Positions 1 to 12,205 of a stretch of DNA of 64,000 bases are shown here, in pieces. Both the position numbers and the translations under genes were made by a program. Source of the stretch: Antitrichia curtipendula (lineage: Eukaryota; Streptophyta; Bryopsida; Hypnales; Leucodontaceae); the NCBI GenBank assembly GCA_951230915.1, contig OX579637.1, positions 27,528,001 to 27,592,000 of the forward strand. The letters run 5' to 3'. The first letter of the stretch is position 1. Every line of letters starts with the position of its first letter. A model generated the notes under the pieces. That model did not search any database. It worked only from the letters and a program-made list of their open reading frames with translations, and was not told where the DNA came from.

Positions 1-37
1 ATTCTCATCTATATTGATTTTTTTTAATACGTTGCAG

Positions 38-2246
38 TTACTTCAAGCACGAGCTCGAAGCCAAAGAAGCAATCACACGGGCTCAGCTTCCACCATTTCT
101 TTTGACTTGGTTGGACCGTAGTTCTGCAGACTGCATGTACACTGCAAATCAACTCCGTACCTACACAACGGCTCATCTCAATGCTGGACGGTGGTACATT
201 GATTGCCCCGTCGCCTATACTCATCCATCGGAAGTCGAATTCCAAAACTCTTTGGAGGGCATTGGTGCTATTGACATGGAGGTGGATGAATTTGCAGGAC
301 TTGATGAAAAACAGAAGAAGAAGGCCATTGCAAAGAGGGAGCACATCGATAGGAAAAAAGAGGCTCGGCTCCAAGTTATTTTGGAAACAAAAGAGAAGAA
401 GGAGGCTGAGCGTTTGGCCAAGGTAGCGGAGAAGGAGAAGGAGAAAGAAGAGAAGGAGAAGGAGAAAGAAGAAAAGGCAATGGCCAAAGGCAAGAAGAAG
501 TCTGACAATGTTGGCGTCGTTCCCACATTGTCGATGGTGGATCAAAACTCTCAGATGGAAGGCGGAGCTCAAAGCGGGATGAAAAGAAAGGCTGCACTTT
601 CGCAATTGACTGAGGACGTCATCACTCATGGGACGCAGGTCATCATTCTTGGTGATGATGAATTGGAAAGAAGTGAGGATTTAATCTTCAATATCTCAAT
701 TGAGGACCTCGTCGAGGACATGGAGGACAAGACGCCGACTTCCTACAAAGAAGTCATGGACTTCTTGAAGAAGGTAATTTCCTTTTATTTGAAATCCCAA
801 TCATGCCACAATTTGGTGATATGAACATAGTATGTTTGCTTAATTGATATTTTGAAATATTCCATGTTTGCAGCTCTCGGTGGGGAAGCCTCGCATGTTT
901 TATGGAGTGCCAAATGCCAGACCAGGAGTTGACCTCATCTTCATTGATTGCCCGGAGAACTTGCCTGTACCAGGATTGTCTTCTCCGTCCACGAAGGTTC
1001 CAGATTGGAATGCAGACGTAGAGAATGAGGCTCTTCAAGCAGCATTTCAATTTGCATTCAAACATCTACAGGACCACGGCTGCATGATAGTATTTCATTC
1101 ATGGAGCGCTGATGTCAGGGGCGATATCTTAGGATTGTGTGAGGCTTATTGAATGGTGAAGAAGAAAGAGTGGTGGGGCATGAATCATCTCCACTTGACC
1201 TTGGCGTTGGACACTAGTACTACGGTAAATTTTGTGATATGGTTCCAGGAGTTTTGAATGGCATCTGTCAATGCATAATGTTTTATTGGTTTCTCATGTG
1301 TATTTTTTTCTTATGACTGCAGACGCAAAGTTTTGGAATCAGCCTCCTCGTGAAGGACTTTGGCGAAAAAGGAAAGTCCAATTTTGTTTTCAAACGTATA
1401 GCAATGATGAAGAATGCAGGTGTGGACATTGGTCGAGATGACATGTTGATGAACTACACCAAAGAAGATGACATGGCGATGAATGACAGAAAGCCATGGC
1501 GAGGGGCTCGTGAAAAAGACCCACGATTTTTCCAACTCCTCATCGAAGCTACAACTGTCGAAGGAGATTTGGTTCTCGATTGCACTGCATCAACAGGTGA
1601 ATATCCAATTGAATTATTATTTTTTTAAATAGTAACTCTAAAAATCAATCATTCAACTAAATATTCTATATTCTCTTGACTTCAGGTGCATCGATTACCG
1701 CTTGTCGTGGGACAGGCAGGCACATTGTAGCTTTGGAAGACCATGTCGATATTTTTGATGCCCTCCTAAAACCTATGAAGAAGCCTACTCCAAACGTGGT
1801 GATGGCCCCACGTAAACCATCTATACTTGAAGCCTCCCAGGATTCGAATGAAATACCCGTGGTGGCTCGCAAATTTGCTCGAAGGGGAAAATTCAGTAAG
1901 TAAGTTTGCATTTTTCTGAAGTCTTTTTTTCAATGAATTTCTTTGTATTCTAAAAGTCTAAAATTGTGTAATATTTGTTTGCAGCCATCAAGGATTGATA
2001 TCATCAGATGTGATGATGAAGAACCGAAATCTTGTCTACAGTCCAGAGAAGAGTTTTCATCTTCCAATTTATGCCGAGCAGATGGCATCAGCCTTTGCGG
2101 ATTTTGGTTGTTCTAAACCAAAACGCCGTAAAGATACATATGCTCTAAATGTCTTACAGTTTATAGATGGATCAGCATCCGAGGGTAGAGAGACCTCAGA
2201 ATCGTCTACCAATGACGATTCTGCAATTGAGTCCACTGCGACTTAG
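38..2246 (+). pseudogene. ParB/methyltransferase-like element protein, copy A, 3' half (methyltransferase part)
   Basis: The gene is cut by the window edge; an intron acceptor ends at 37. Five exons (38-773, 874-1224, 1323-1596, 1686-1899, 1985-2246) join in phase with GT-AG borders and end at TAG. Domain order: a segment with YIDC, a long Lys/Glu coiled stretch (about 300-500), then a permuted methyltransferase-like fold: a motif IV-like strand DLIFIDCPE, then KPWRGAREKDP and a motif I-like strand VLDCTASTGAS followed by GRHIVALED. This order is that of N4/N6 (PF01555-type) DNA methylases. The catalytic (D/N)PP(Y/W) is replaced by DCPE and the first motif I glycine by Ser, so activity is doubtful. 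One in-frame TGA (1150-1152) interrupts exon 2, otherwise the copy is intact. It aligns through most of its length with 58005-60477. Family assignment is from motifs; role in the element is inferred. Confidence 0.68.
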
Positions 2247-2618
2247 ACTCATGAGATTGGCTTAGACTCATGATTCAAACTACTATGTCAATGTTTTTAT
2301 TATCATTGAATTTCTGTGTTTTATGGATGCATCTGGGGTGTCATTTATTTCATTTTCATTTTTACATTGCGTGATTTCATTCAAAATTGACTACTGCTGT
2401 TTGTTGCAATTTTATATTTTAACAAAAAGTTGTAATTGACTTTACTTTTTATGAAATTAACTCACATTTATAAATAATCACTTACACCCTAAAGCCGCGG
2501 TTATAGGTACCTCGTCCATTTTTTTAAACATAAAAAGTCCACGGTTATAGGTACTTTGTCCATTTTTTTAAAATAAAAAAGTCCCGCTCACAAGCTCGCA
2601 GGCTCACAGGCTCACATA
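2247..2618. repeat. 3' flank of copy A with a 44-bp tandem duplication
   Basis: No gene is seen. A unit beginning CGGTTATAGGTAC and ending AAAAAGTCC occurs twice at about 2497-2540 and 2541-2584. It is followed by short GCTCACA/GCTCGCA repeats to about 2614. Homology of the neighbouring minus-strand remnant ends here, so this may be the terminus of the element that carries copy A. Confidence 0.6.
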
Positions 2619-3690
2619 CTAGCAACCCTGGTTTGTAGTCTGCTTGAGCTCACTTTTCATTGCCCTAATCAATCTCTCTCTAGTACCAATATCAAAAAGA
2701 GGTACTAGGTTCTTCCTAGCTTTCACCTTTGAGCTCTTCATGCAAATGGCTTTGGATTCTACAAGCCCTGCTAGGTAGTTTATGTCTTTGGAGCGGAGCT
2801 TGTAAAGCATCTTGAAGTCAAATGCTATAAGGGGCTTCTTCTTTAGCAATCATGTTACGTCTACAATCTCCAAGTCATCAAGCAACAATTGTTGGAGTCC
2901 AAGTTTAGTGCAATGCAAGCCTTGTTTATTATTCCTTCCAGGCGTTGAGCTAAATTCTCCTATATATGAGAATTTCGGGAGGAGCCTTATACAAGAATTC
3001 ATAGTGGACACGGATGGGACTCCTTCTCATTGCATATTGGCTTCTTTTCCCATCTATGCAAATTACTGAAATAATCATCATACAATTTGTGCATCACCTT
3101 CATTTGTTCCTTCAACAACTTCTTTACTTCTGCCTTGCATGTTCATACAGTCATGAATCAATAGCAAAGTTGTTCTTTTTTTATTCTTCCCTGCTATGGG
3201 GACTTCTAATTCATCTCTAGAAGCTTCGACTGTTGATTTACGCTTCTTGCTCTTCTTCTTTGAGACGACTTCGGAGCTATGACTTCTGTGGTAGCAGTTC
3301 TTGCTTGTTCCTCATTCCATTCCTCTTCAATTATATCCCATTGAGTTTTCAATTTATAAACAATCCACCATGAGGTTGACTTATCTTTATAAAATTAATA
3401 AAACTTTTTTTTCATGTTCACACTCATTTCCATATTCATATTGTCCTAATCTAAAAGTAAATCATATGTTATACACTGCTCAGACTTCAACAATTTCTTG
3501 GCTACAACCAAAAGCATTTTGTCATCATCTAGGCCTTGCATCTACTACAGCACTTCTCTGTTACAATGAGTGGACACTGATACTAGTCGATGCAATAGCG
3601 ACTAACCACTTCCAAGGCATCAAGAGATCTCAAGATGCTATTATGGACCGCTTGTCCCCCACAACAAGGATATCCTACAGCTAACTAAAC
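2619..3690 (-). pseudogene. ParB-like domain remnant of the same protein family (copy D1), truncated
   Basis: Reading the minus strand from about 3690 down gives, with frameshifts and stops, the same succession as copy B at 23.85-25.6 kb: a GLDDDKMLLVVAKKLLKSEQ segment, a basic SKKKSKKRKS stretch, MHKLYDDYFSNLHRWEKKP, IRVHYEFLYKAPPEILIYR, and an open segment at 2619-2849 (KMLYKLRSKDINYLAGL, then a KSSKVK stretch). These match B's MKKLYDTHFTELYRWGKKP, IRVHYDCLHEAPSGILVYR and KMLYGLRAEDINYLASL. The copy stops abruptly near 2630 against the flank of copy A. It has several stops and at least one frameshift, so it is dead. Its 5' side carries alpha palindromes, as does the 5' side of copy B. Confidence 0.68.
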
Positions 3691-4013
3691 ATAATATTTC
3701 CAACCTATGTGCTCTTCATTGAGCAATCACTCCTAACTTGACCATCATTATTAAGGATTCTTCATTACAAGATCTCACAATGAAGAGCAATACTTTGTTG
3801 TACATTTTTTGCATAGATAGGTCACTTGGTTATCTACTTTGCCCACCAAATCCTTTGATCACATTATGTTGATTAATTGAGCTTATTAAAGAATCTCACA
3901 ATGATACGCATGCCATACAATCGATGGACATGACTCCATCATCATATCTCTACATGGTAATCACTTGATTCTACTAAATTGATGAATGAAGCATCATGGG
4001 ATCTCTTGATGAG
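3618..4013. repeat. Alpha palindrome cluster at the 5' side of copy D1
   Basis: Four variants of the alpha motif (consensus ATCGTGAGATCTCACGAT) lie at 3618-3638, 3769-3786, 3891-3906 and 3993-4013. Spacing is about 100-120 bases. The first overlaps the D1 remnant, the others lie upstream of it on the minus strand. Confidence 0.6.
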
Positions 4014-7000
4014 CCAGTCCCCTACTATACAAATCATATTTTTGTCATTGACGATTTTCATACAGCCAATACTAGCACTTGAGTATTGCGGGAACTCTTG
4101 ATTCACTCATTTGCTTGACCAATTTTCCTACTCTAGTAGTTCAAAATTTGGACATATCTTAAGTGAAATAAACAATTACAAGGACCAAGTCATTGAATCA
4201 ACTATCATGTTTGAAGATTGTTGAACAAGGTTGCCGTAGATTCACATATTGAATTCAAGCAAGTTTCAATTTATACATGCCACAAATACAAAAAATGGAA
4301 GACGCAATTCTAGCAAGACCAAGTAGAAGAAAATGCAAAGCACAATAATACTGTAGTGGTCACAACAAAACATCAAGAAGAAATGCCTACTAGCCAGAGA
4401 TCAGGAGAAAAAGAGCCAACATTAGAAGGAGAGTGGGGGCCATCGTGAATATACATTGTCCATGTGGCTCACGCATACAAGTCACTTCAAATGAGAAGGC
4501 AACAAATGTATAGGGCTCTTCAATGCCCTATCCTTTCATTCAAGGGAGATTTTCTAAAATCTATGTTTAGAAGGAGAAGGGAAGAGGTCCAATCATAGTA
4601 GTATTACTTGGTCCCCAAGCATTCTTCAACACATTCTTCTTATTTTCTTTCCATAGCTACTTCATTAGTTTTTTATAAAGTACATTGGTTTATCTCTAAA
4701 TGCTCAAGGCACAAATTTGTAATGTCAACAAAACTTTGAAGTTAAATTAAACCTTATAAAGTTATTATTTTTTATTAGTTCATATTTTTTGAATAGTTCT
4801 TCTTGAAGTCTAATTTTAACATCCGAAATGATAATGAGTTTTCTATTCAAAAGTTTGCACAAGGATGTCCTTTGCAACCTTCATTTCCTAGTGTTCAAGG
4901 CTCCTAGACATGAACCTAACATACACTACATCTTGTAGAAAAATTCACATTAGAAAGTCATTACAAAAAATTGTGCAAAATACATTGGGTACCCTTCAAT
5001 TGAGAGGATTAGTATATGTTTTGTCCCTTAAACTCAAATTTTTTGGTAACTAAATTTTCATATATAACAAGTCAAAAGTGGATTGAAAGCCTTTATATCC
5101 CTTTTATAGTTTTGACATCTTTATGATCAAACATTATAATCTTTTAATCTATAAATAGTTTTGTTGTGATTTTTCTTCTCATGTGATCTCTAACAAGTCT
5201 AGTTTGAATTTGTACATTTACAATTCCAAATTTTTTGATAAAACTTATATGATTGTTGGCTTGTTGTTTAATTTAGAGCAAATTCTAAGAAGCGTAAAAA
5301 AAACCATGGGTATTTAGGGATTAAATTTTTTTGAGTATTGCTCATAAATGTATAAAATAAAATAAAAATGAAAAAAAAAAAGTTGAAATTTTTTTTTATT
5401 GAATTACAAAAATACTCAAAGAATGAATCAATCAATACATAAAACCTAATAAAATTGGGACATACTTTGTTTAGGAAAATAATACCCTCAAACTTCAAAT
5501 GCCTTTTTCTACTTTAAAAACTTAAAAGACGGCTAGTTCTATCTATAAAGTGTATAAATTTTAAAATGATTTTAGTAGGCACCTCAAACCATAGGATCTT
5601 TGTATACATCAATGTAGGAATCTAAAAATAGATTTCAAAAATTTGATAACTATTAAATAAAAATTGCAAGATTTTTTTATTTTATACCGAAAAAAATTCT
5701 TTGCCAAATTTCTCCAATTAATGCAATTTTTTACAACTATTTGTTTTTACTGTTTAATTTATAATTTTAAGGCTAATTTATTATTTGATATATTTGAAGT
5801 TTTTCATCAAAATGCTAAATTTTTTTTTAAATAACAATATTGTCTATGAAGCTCATATTACAAAAGCAAAAAGTATGGATTAAAACTTTCTATTTAGATG
5901 AAAATAACATTAAATGAAAGTTTGTTTGTTTTTTCATTTAAAGGCACATTCATTAAAAAAAGACAAAATGGTATTTGAACAACTCATCTTCATCTAAACT
6001 AGTTCCTTTAAAGATAAGTTCTTGAAGTGAAAGATAAATACAGGCAATATTGACACCAATAAATCACAAGAATTCAAATTGTAAATGAAGATCCATATTT
6101 TTTTTGTTACATCTAGAGACAACTTAGAGCAATCACAAACTAAAACAATAAAGAGGTGAAAAAAAGAAGTCCATGTGACTAGTCAAAAAATATATGACAT
6201 TTATAAAACTAGACCACTTTATATTGAAGGACATGAATTTAGTTGAGAACCCATCTATGTATGAAACAATTTATCTCACTTGTATTTATACTTTCTAAGA
6301 AATGAAATCCTGGTAAATCTAATCATGGTAATTCTAATGATTGAATGTATTAGTGCAAAAATATAGAGGCTATGTGCATATGAAGCACTCAAGTATCTAT
6401 GTTGAATGAATATTCTATTAATAGTATTGACAATTGTATGTAGATTACTACTTTTCAAGCAAGAATCACTCCACTAACTGTTGTTATTAGTGAAAGAAGT
6501 GCTCCTTGCATCTTCATTGGCTACCTCCTCTGCCTTTAACTTGGCCAACCCAATAAAAATATCTACTCACCGAGAAGGCCTTGACTGATCACTAGTGTAA
6601 AGGACTGCACAACTTATCTTCATCTAAACTAGTTCCTTCACCTCTCTCCGTTACTTGCATTCGTCTCTGGAAAGGCCATTGCTAGAAAGAGATGTGGAAG
6701 TTTGAGGAGGCGGCCTTGCAATCAACTTGTTGACAGGGCTTAGATATAGATCGGGAGCAATAGTCAATCATGTGTAATTTGAGTGGCAAAAGTCTCAAAG
6801 AGTTGTCTATTGGGATGTAGGTTCATCAGAAGGCAAAAATCCACCTTCCAAAGATTTCAAAGGTCAAGATTTAGCAACCTACGTCACATGCCTTTATATT
6901 TAGGTCATTGCTATAGAGAGAGTGATGGACAATTACTGGCAGCAATGGCATTCCATCCTTGAGGCAAAAATCTTCAAACTGTCTTTGTCATTTGCATACA

Positions 7001-9000
7001 ATTTCTTGTACGAGGTGCTCGGAGTTCACAAAGTTGGTGATTGCAAGCGCAATCAATTTGGAGGAGAGGCTGTAAACCACTATACTGGTTCACATTTTAT
7101 AAAATATAGAAAATATAAACAATGTTTGTGAATTTACAAGTTCAGAGGTGTTAGTACTCCGGATTAAATCATAACTGCGAATTAGGAAGTTCTTCATTAG
7201 ATAGCAATAGGAGCTTTAGGAGTTTAGGGTGAAAAGCTTTAAAATGCAATTAGGAGAAAACAAAGAAAAAATTCTAGGAAAAAATAGGGGTTTGAAATTA
7301 AAAAGATTCTAAACAAGATTTGGTAAAGTAACCAAATTAGGCAACTAGTAAAATGTTTGGGGAAAGGAAAATAAAATCCTACAAATGAAAAATGATTTTT
7401 AAAAAACCATAAAGAAATATAAAATATAAAAAATATAAAAATAAAAATAAAAATATAGAAAGTACAAAAATATAAAAGAAAAATGAAAACTAGAATATTA
7501 CAAGTAGGAAATGAAGATAAAAATAAAATGAAAACCATAAAAATATAATAAATATGAAAAAATACAAAACAAGTTAGTAAATTTATAACTATTACTACTA
7601 GAACACTAGAATAATAAATGAACCACTAAAGTAAGGTAAAAATTGAAAAATTGGTCAAAAAAACAATAATTTAAAGGAATTTACACTAAATTAACATAGT
7701 TTATACCAAATTAGTGCAGTTTTCACTAATTTGGCACATTAAAAAACAACTAGCGTCTTTACATTAAAGTAGTGATGGATGAATGAAATTAGAAAAATTA
7801 ATCCGTTAGAAGATGGGTATTAGCAAACTTAGGATTGCAAGCTTTTTTTCTTTCCTCTCTTGCAAGTTTTTATTGTGTGTGTGTTTTATAGATCATTGTT
7901 ATGATTATGAGCGTTTTGAGCATGAATTATGAGAAATGAAGGAAGGAAACCATGTAGGGCAATTTGTCAAAGTAGGTCCACTTATTGATGAAAAATGAGT
8001 GAAGAAAAATGAGTTTATTCATGTCAGATGGGAAATTGGATTGTAGAATGGAAGAAAATTAGTTTTTTTTTAAATTGGAAGGGAACCGCCAATTTTGACG
8101 GGCGATTGCGGATGATGAGCAAGATGGATGGAGCTGAAATTTAGATGGATGGTGCACCTTGAAGTCAGATTTCCAAAAACCTATGGCTTGACCAATTTGG
8201 AGCAAGGACGAAGAAATGACGGACGCCTTTGTGGAGAGAGGTCAGCTATCGCCTTCAAATGGAACCGCCAACTTTGTCAGGCGATTGCAAAAGATCGGCA
8301 AGGTGTATGGAGTTGAAATTTGGAAAGGTGGTGCGCCTTGAAGTTAGCTTTATGTAGAGACTAACCTTGTCCAATTGAAGCAAGGACGAGGCAATGGTCG
8401 CCCATCTTGTGAAGAAAGGTCAATTGCCCTTAGCGGTTATTGGTTGCCATACTCTTAATTCCTTGCTCTTATTGGGTGACATTGAATTTTAAATTTAATG
8501 CTTATTACAATGTATGGGTATTTTCCATGTTTGTGTAAATGATTCACTATGATTGTAAGGAATCTTCTTGAGGGAAACATAAGTAATGTCATATCATTAA
8601 ACCTTGGAACTTAGGTTGAATTGCAAATGCATTTGAGGTCTATGCATGTTGAATTTGGATGTTTGTATGATTGGTAGTGTGCTGGAATTTTAGGTTAGAT
8701 CTCAATTAGGGCCCATTTTGAGGCCCTCAAGGTGATTTTTTGAAGAACTTTACCCTATGAAGAAACCTTAGATACTTAAAAGGAATTGCCAATTCATTTA
8801 GAACAATGCATGTGAATGTGGATGGATGTGTGTTCTGTAATTCTTGTTTAGGGCTTAATTTGGGCCATTTTGGTTCCCACAAGGCCAATTTAGTTGGGAT
8901 TTTGGCCTAGAAGGTTGTCTCAACTTCCTAGAACATGTATTAGGATGGTTATAGGATTTTAGAACATAGAATTGGGTGATTTAGGAGTGCTACCCCACAT
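4014..9000. other. AT-rich stretch without recognisable gene
   Basis: Open frames here are short and have no coding character. Low-complexity A-rich sequence occupies about 7240-7560. The only clear structure is the duplication at 8082-8440, listed separately. I see no RNA gene or transposon protein. Confidence 0.6.
8082..8440. repeat. Two-copy tandem duplication, period about 179 bp
   Basis: Copy 1 starts GGAACCGCCAATTTTGACG at 8082 and copy 2 starts GGAACCGCCAACTTTGTCAG at 8261. Both continue with a GGTGGTGCACCTTGAAG-like block and AGCAAGGACGA. The copies are clearly diverged. The period is close to that of the tandem array at 33.95-35.3 kb, but no sequence relation is apparent. Confidence 0.6.
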
Positions 9001-9273
9001 TCACTTAGGGTCGTTTAGGTCCAAATTTACCATAAAATATTTATTTGGAAGTCCATTGCTTAGAAGGCAATCTAGGTAGAGTCTCATATACTTGCCATTG
9101 TCCAACTCTTGCGTGTTTCTTGCCACACACAATGGGAAATAACTCACAGAACTAGACCCAAATCCAAATAGGTAATTATCTGAGTTCTCATTGAAGTCAC
9201 ATATTTCAATGATCTCCTTGGCGGGCTCTTTTGAGTCTTTTTCTTTTTGTCTCCTGCTAGTCTTAGGATGCAA
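9001..9273 (-). other. Open reading frame of 90 codons, possible remnant
   Basis: A minus-strand open frame contains YLDCLLSNGLP, loosely like YIDCLLNNPPP of copy C. It lies downstream of the methyltransferase remnant at 9805-11174 on the same strand. The similarity is short and the position relative to the domain order is wrong, so this may be chance. Confidence 0.25.
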
Positions 9274-9804
9274 GAGCTACACTCTTCCAAAAGTAGAAGT
9301 TGGATGGTGTTCCATCATCAAGAAGTTCTCTTTTTGAACCGAGACATCACCCATTTGGACCACGTCTTAGTTAGATCCAAATTGGTTTAAAATTATAGTG
9401 TCATCTCAGTCTTCATTTACAAGTTCTCCAACAAGCTCAAGCTCTTGATAAATGCCTTCCTCTGAGGGTGAGGTCTCAGAGTTGAATTCTGACGTTCCAA
9501 GCTGTCATGGACAAATGTAGATCGAGTCGAGTGGCAAGTTGTCATGTAGAAAATTGTTCAGTTCTGTCCTCTTGTAGTGCTTTTCTACCATCTCTCTATA
9601 CTTCTATGATGAATGCCTCTTGTCTAGAGTATAGCAAAATATGCCATACATTTACAAGTCAAATACAAATTGGTAGATATCAGTTCTCAAATCATCATGT
9701 TATTATAAATGTATCCTTAAGCCGAAGATAAATGAAGCCTATACATTCCAATTGAAGTTTGCATATCATTAGGCCTTACCATCGACAAGATTACATTAAG
9801 CCAA

Positions 9805-11174
9805 CTAGCATACATTAAGAGTTATCTTCAAGGCGAAGATAAAATATACAAGGCTCAAGTGACTTATCGTTGCGGCAATCGTGAATTTTGCACCTGGGTA
9901 GACATCGATCACGTTCTTTCTCATGATGCAAAAACTCTGAAGTATGTCCAAGTAGAACTCCATGCGAAGCTCACTCTTGGGCACCTTGTACTTCCCTTCG
10001 GTGTTTTTCCACCATTCTATATAATATAGGGACAACAAGGTGTTATATTTCTCTTTTATACAATCAAAGCATTTTTCCAAGCCATCTTCCCCTTCTTGAC
10101 GAGAAAGAGAAGCTTGACTAGCGGGGGTACCACCACCTGGCTACTAGCATTGTCCATCCGCTCGGCCTTGCAAGAAAATATTTGGACATCTTCAAGCATA
10201 TTGTTTGAGATGCTTCCTTGCAAATCTGATGACCGCATATGTCTCAAAGTCATCCTCAATAATCCACATCAACATATCAAGCTCAGAAAGCTTCAATGTC
10301 AGATGGTTTTATAGGAATATAAGTAGTAGAGTCAATAGAGGAGGATCTCCATATTTTTATGCTAGCCTAGATACTTGGCAGAAGTCAATAACTGCTAGGC
10401 TATGTATGGCTTGTGTAAAATGCCTAGGGATAGCACTTGTGCCCCCAAACGTACAAATCTCTATCTCAGGATTCATGTGCCAACTTCATTTTTAGGAACT
10501 GCTTAAGCATGAAATAGACCATCGGAAATTTATTATTTTTACTAAGGTCTACAGCCGTTTTTTTCTTTGCCTCATTTGTGAGGTGCTTCACAAAGAATTG
10601 GTTAAAGATTGTCGTTAGCAAAAAATCCCATGATATCGAAGTGAAATAATGTTTTGATTTAAACAGATTCCACTCTTTAACTTTCACATCTTGGTTCTTG
10701 TCTTTCAGTTTGAAGGAAGGGGCAAGTGCTTGCAGCTCTTCAATGATGATTTCTTGTGTTTCCTTCGCTCAACCAACTTACTGGCTGCCATATTGTTTGC
10801 AACCAAGAACTTTGACCTTCTAATCAAATGCCCTATTTAATTACTTTTGGACTAGGGGTAGTCCAGAATTAAAGAAGTGGCAAAATCCCCCGATATTTTC
10901 CTCTGTATCAGGAGATTTTTCCATGTATGATGGTTTTGCATGCATCAAGTTTTGCAGCCGTTACTACTGCATGAACTGCTTTGTCTGTATAGAAATGACT
11001 TAAATTCTTCAGACATTGCTCGATAATTACTGTGCAAAAGTTTGCTCTAGTGAATTGGGAGACATCTGACCAAGGTATCCAATATTTGAGCATCCCATTA
11101 GTAGTAGAATGACGTCCCAAAACGTATCGAGAGATCTCTCGAGGAAAAGTACTTGAAGCAAATATAGCTCCCAT
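9805..11174 (-). pseudogene. Methyltransferase-like domain remnant (copy D2)
   Basis: Open minus-strand segments at 10908-11174, 10466-10687 and 9805-10080 are separated by stops. The last holds EWWKNTEGKYKVPKSEL followed by NVIDVYPGAKFTIAAT, which aligns with copy B (HWDDFTYQRRQNVP then LILVNINGGPEFTF) and with the motif I block of copies A and C. The segment near 10850 (FWTTPSPK) matches a fragment near 38.47 kb (FWTAPKSK). The remnant lies 3' of gene X on the same strand, as the 38.47-38.81 kb fragment lies 3' of gene Z. It is not contiguous with D1: on the minus strand its methyltransferase part precedes D1's ParB part, so the two are separate copies or a rearranged one. Confidence 0.5.
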
Positions 11175-11573
11175 CCCCCATATGAATCCCTATCTCAGCT
11201 CTTGTGGTGCAATGCGAGTGCTATACTTACAGTCTTTCAAAACAGTATATGATTCACAAGAAGACATAATGTAAGAGATTGTCTCAAAGAATAGCAGATG
11301 ATTACATAATTATCAAATGAGGACTTCCTCTTAGAGAAAACGCTTGTCGTCATGATTTCAACGTGAGATCCCCTGATAGAGTACTAACATTGTCAAGCAA
11401 TGTAATCATCTATAACAAAGTGATGGTTTGTGATTAAATGCCAACACTCACCGTATATTATTAACCACTCATTCACGCGGAGGTCCACGACTACGTTCGT
11501 AGCGAGAATTCCTTTTGCAGCAAATGTACATCATGGCTGACCTCTAGTGGTACACCAGGAGATCCCCCAATGA
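11127..11573. repeat. Alpha palindromes upstream of remnant D2
   Basis: A perfect 16-base palindrome TCGAGAGATCTCTCGA lies at 11128-11143. Alpha variants follow at 11361-11379 (ACGTGAGATCCCCTGATAG) and about 11557-11573. Confidence 0.5.
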
Positions 11574-12205
11574 AATTTGTAGGAATGAAAATAGAGGAGT
11601 GTGTAGAGACTAAGACATTGCCAATCTGACTCCAGATGAATAATGGCAAGCATATTGTTCCATCAGAAATAGAAACAGATTGTGTGAAAGGAACATGGAG
11701 TCTCTCTCACTACTAGAAATGGTCTCTACCTGGTTGCCTACTTCTTGAAACTAAAGATCAAGAAACCCACAAAAGCAGAATTCCCTCGTTCATTAAATGT
11801 GAGGGGAAATAAATTGCAGACACAAATTAATATTGAAGCATGCATAATCTAAGCACTGGACTTTCAATCTGATACAAATATGAACCACATCCAATGCAAT
11901 ACATCAAAGAAAGCCGAAGCCGCACTTCAGGTATGAGCAAAAGTATCCTAAGTTGCATGTAGAGATTAAACTGCAGCATACCAAAATAGATGTTTTCATT
12001 TGGACGACATACGGTATTACATGTCACAGACAACAGTTGCTAGAAAATATTGTCTACAAGCAGTCATACTCAAACACAGAAGTATAACTCTTGACTGCGC
12101 TAAGTGGTTGGAGATTTCATCAAGAGATCTCACGATGGCGGCATGGACCGCAGAAAGGATTAAAAGATCTCCTGATGATCAAGAAGATCCAAACACGGGA
12201 GTCCA
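11574..12205. other. 3' flank of gene X, no gene seen
   Basis: Noncoding. Two alpha variants are present just beyond the stop of gene X: 12118-12137 and 12161-12180. Confidence 0.5.

Noticed and set aside
24..629. Minus-strand open frame of 201 codons with a Leu/Phe-rich stretch
   Set aside because: It is the antisense shadow of the Lys/Glu-rich exon of copy A (GAAGAAGGAG repeats); the plus strand has matching splice sites and homology.
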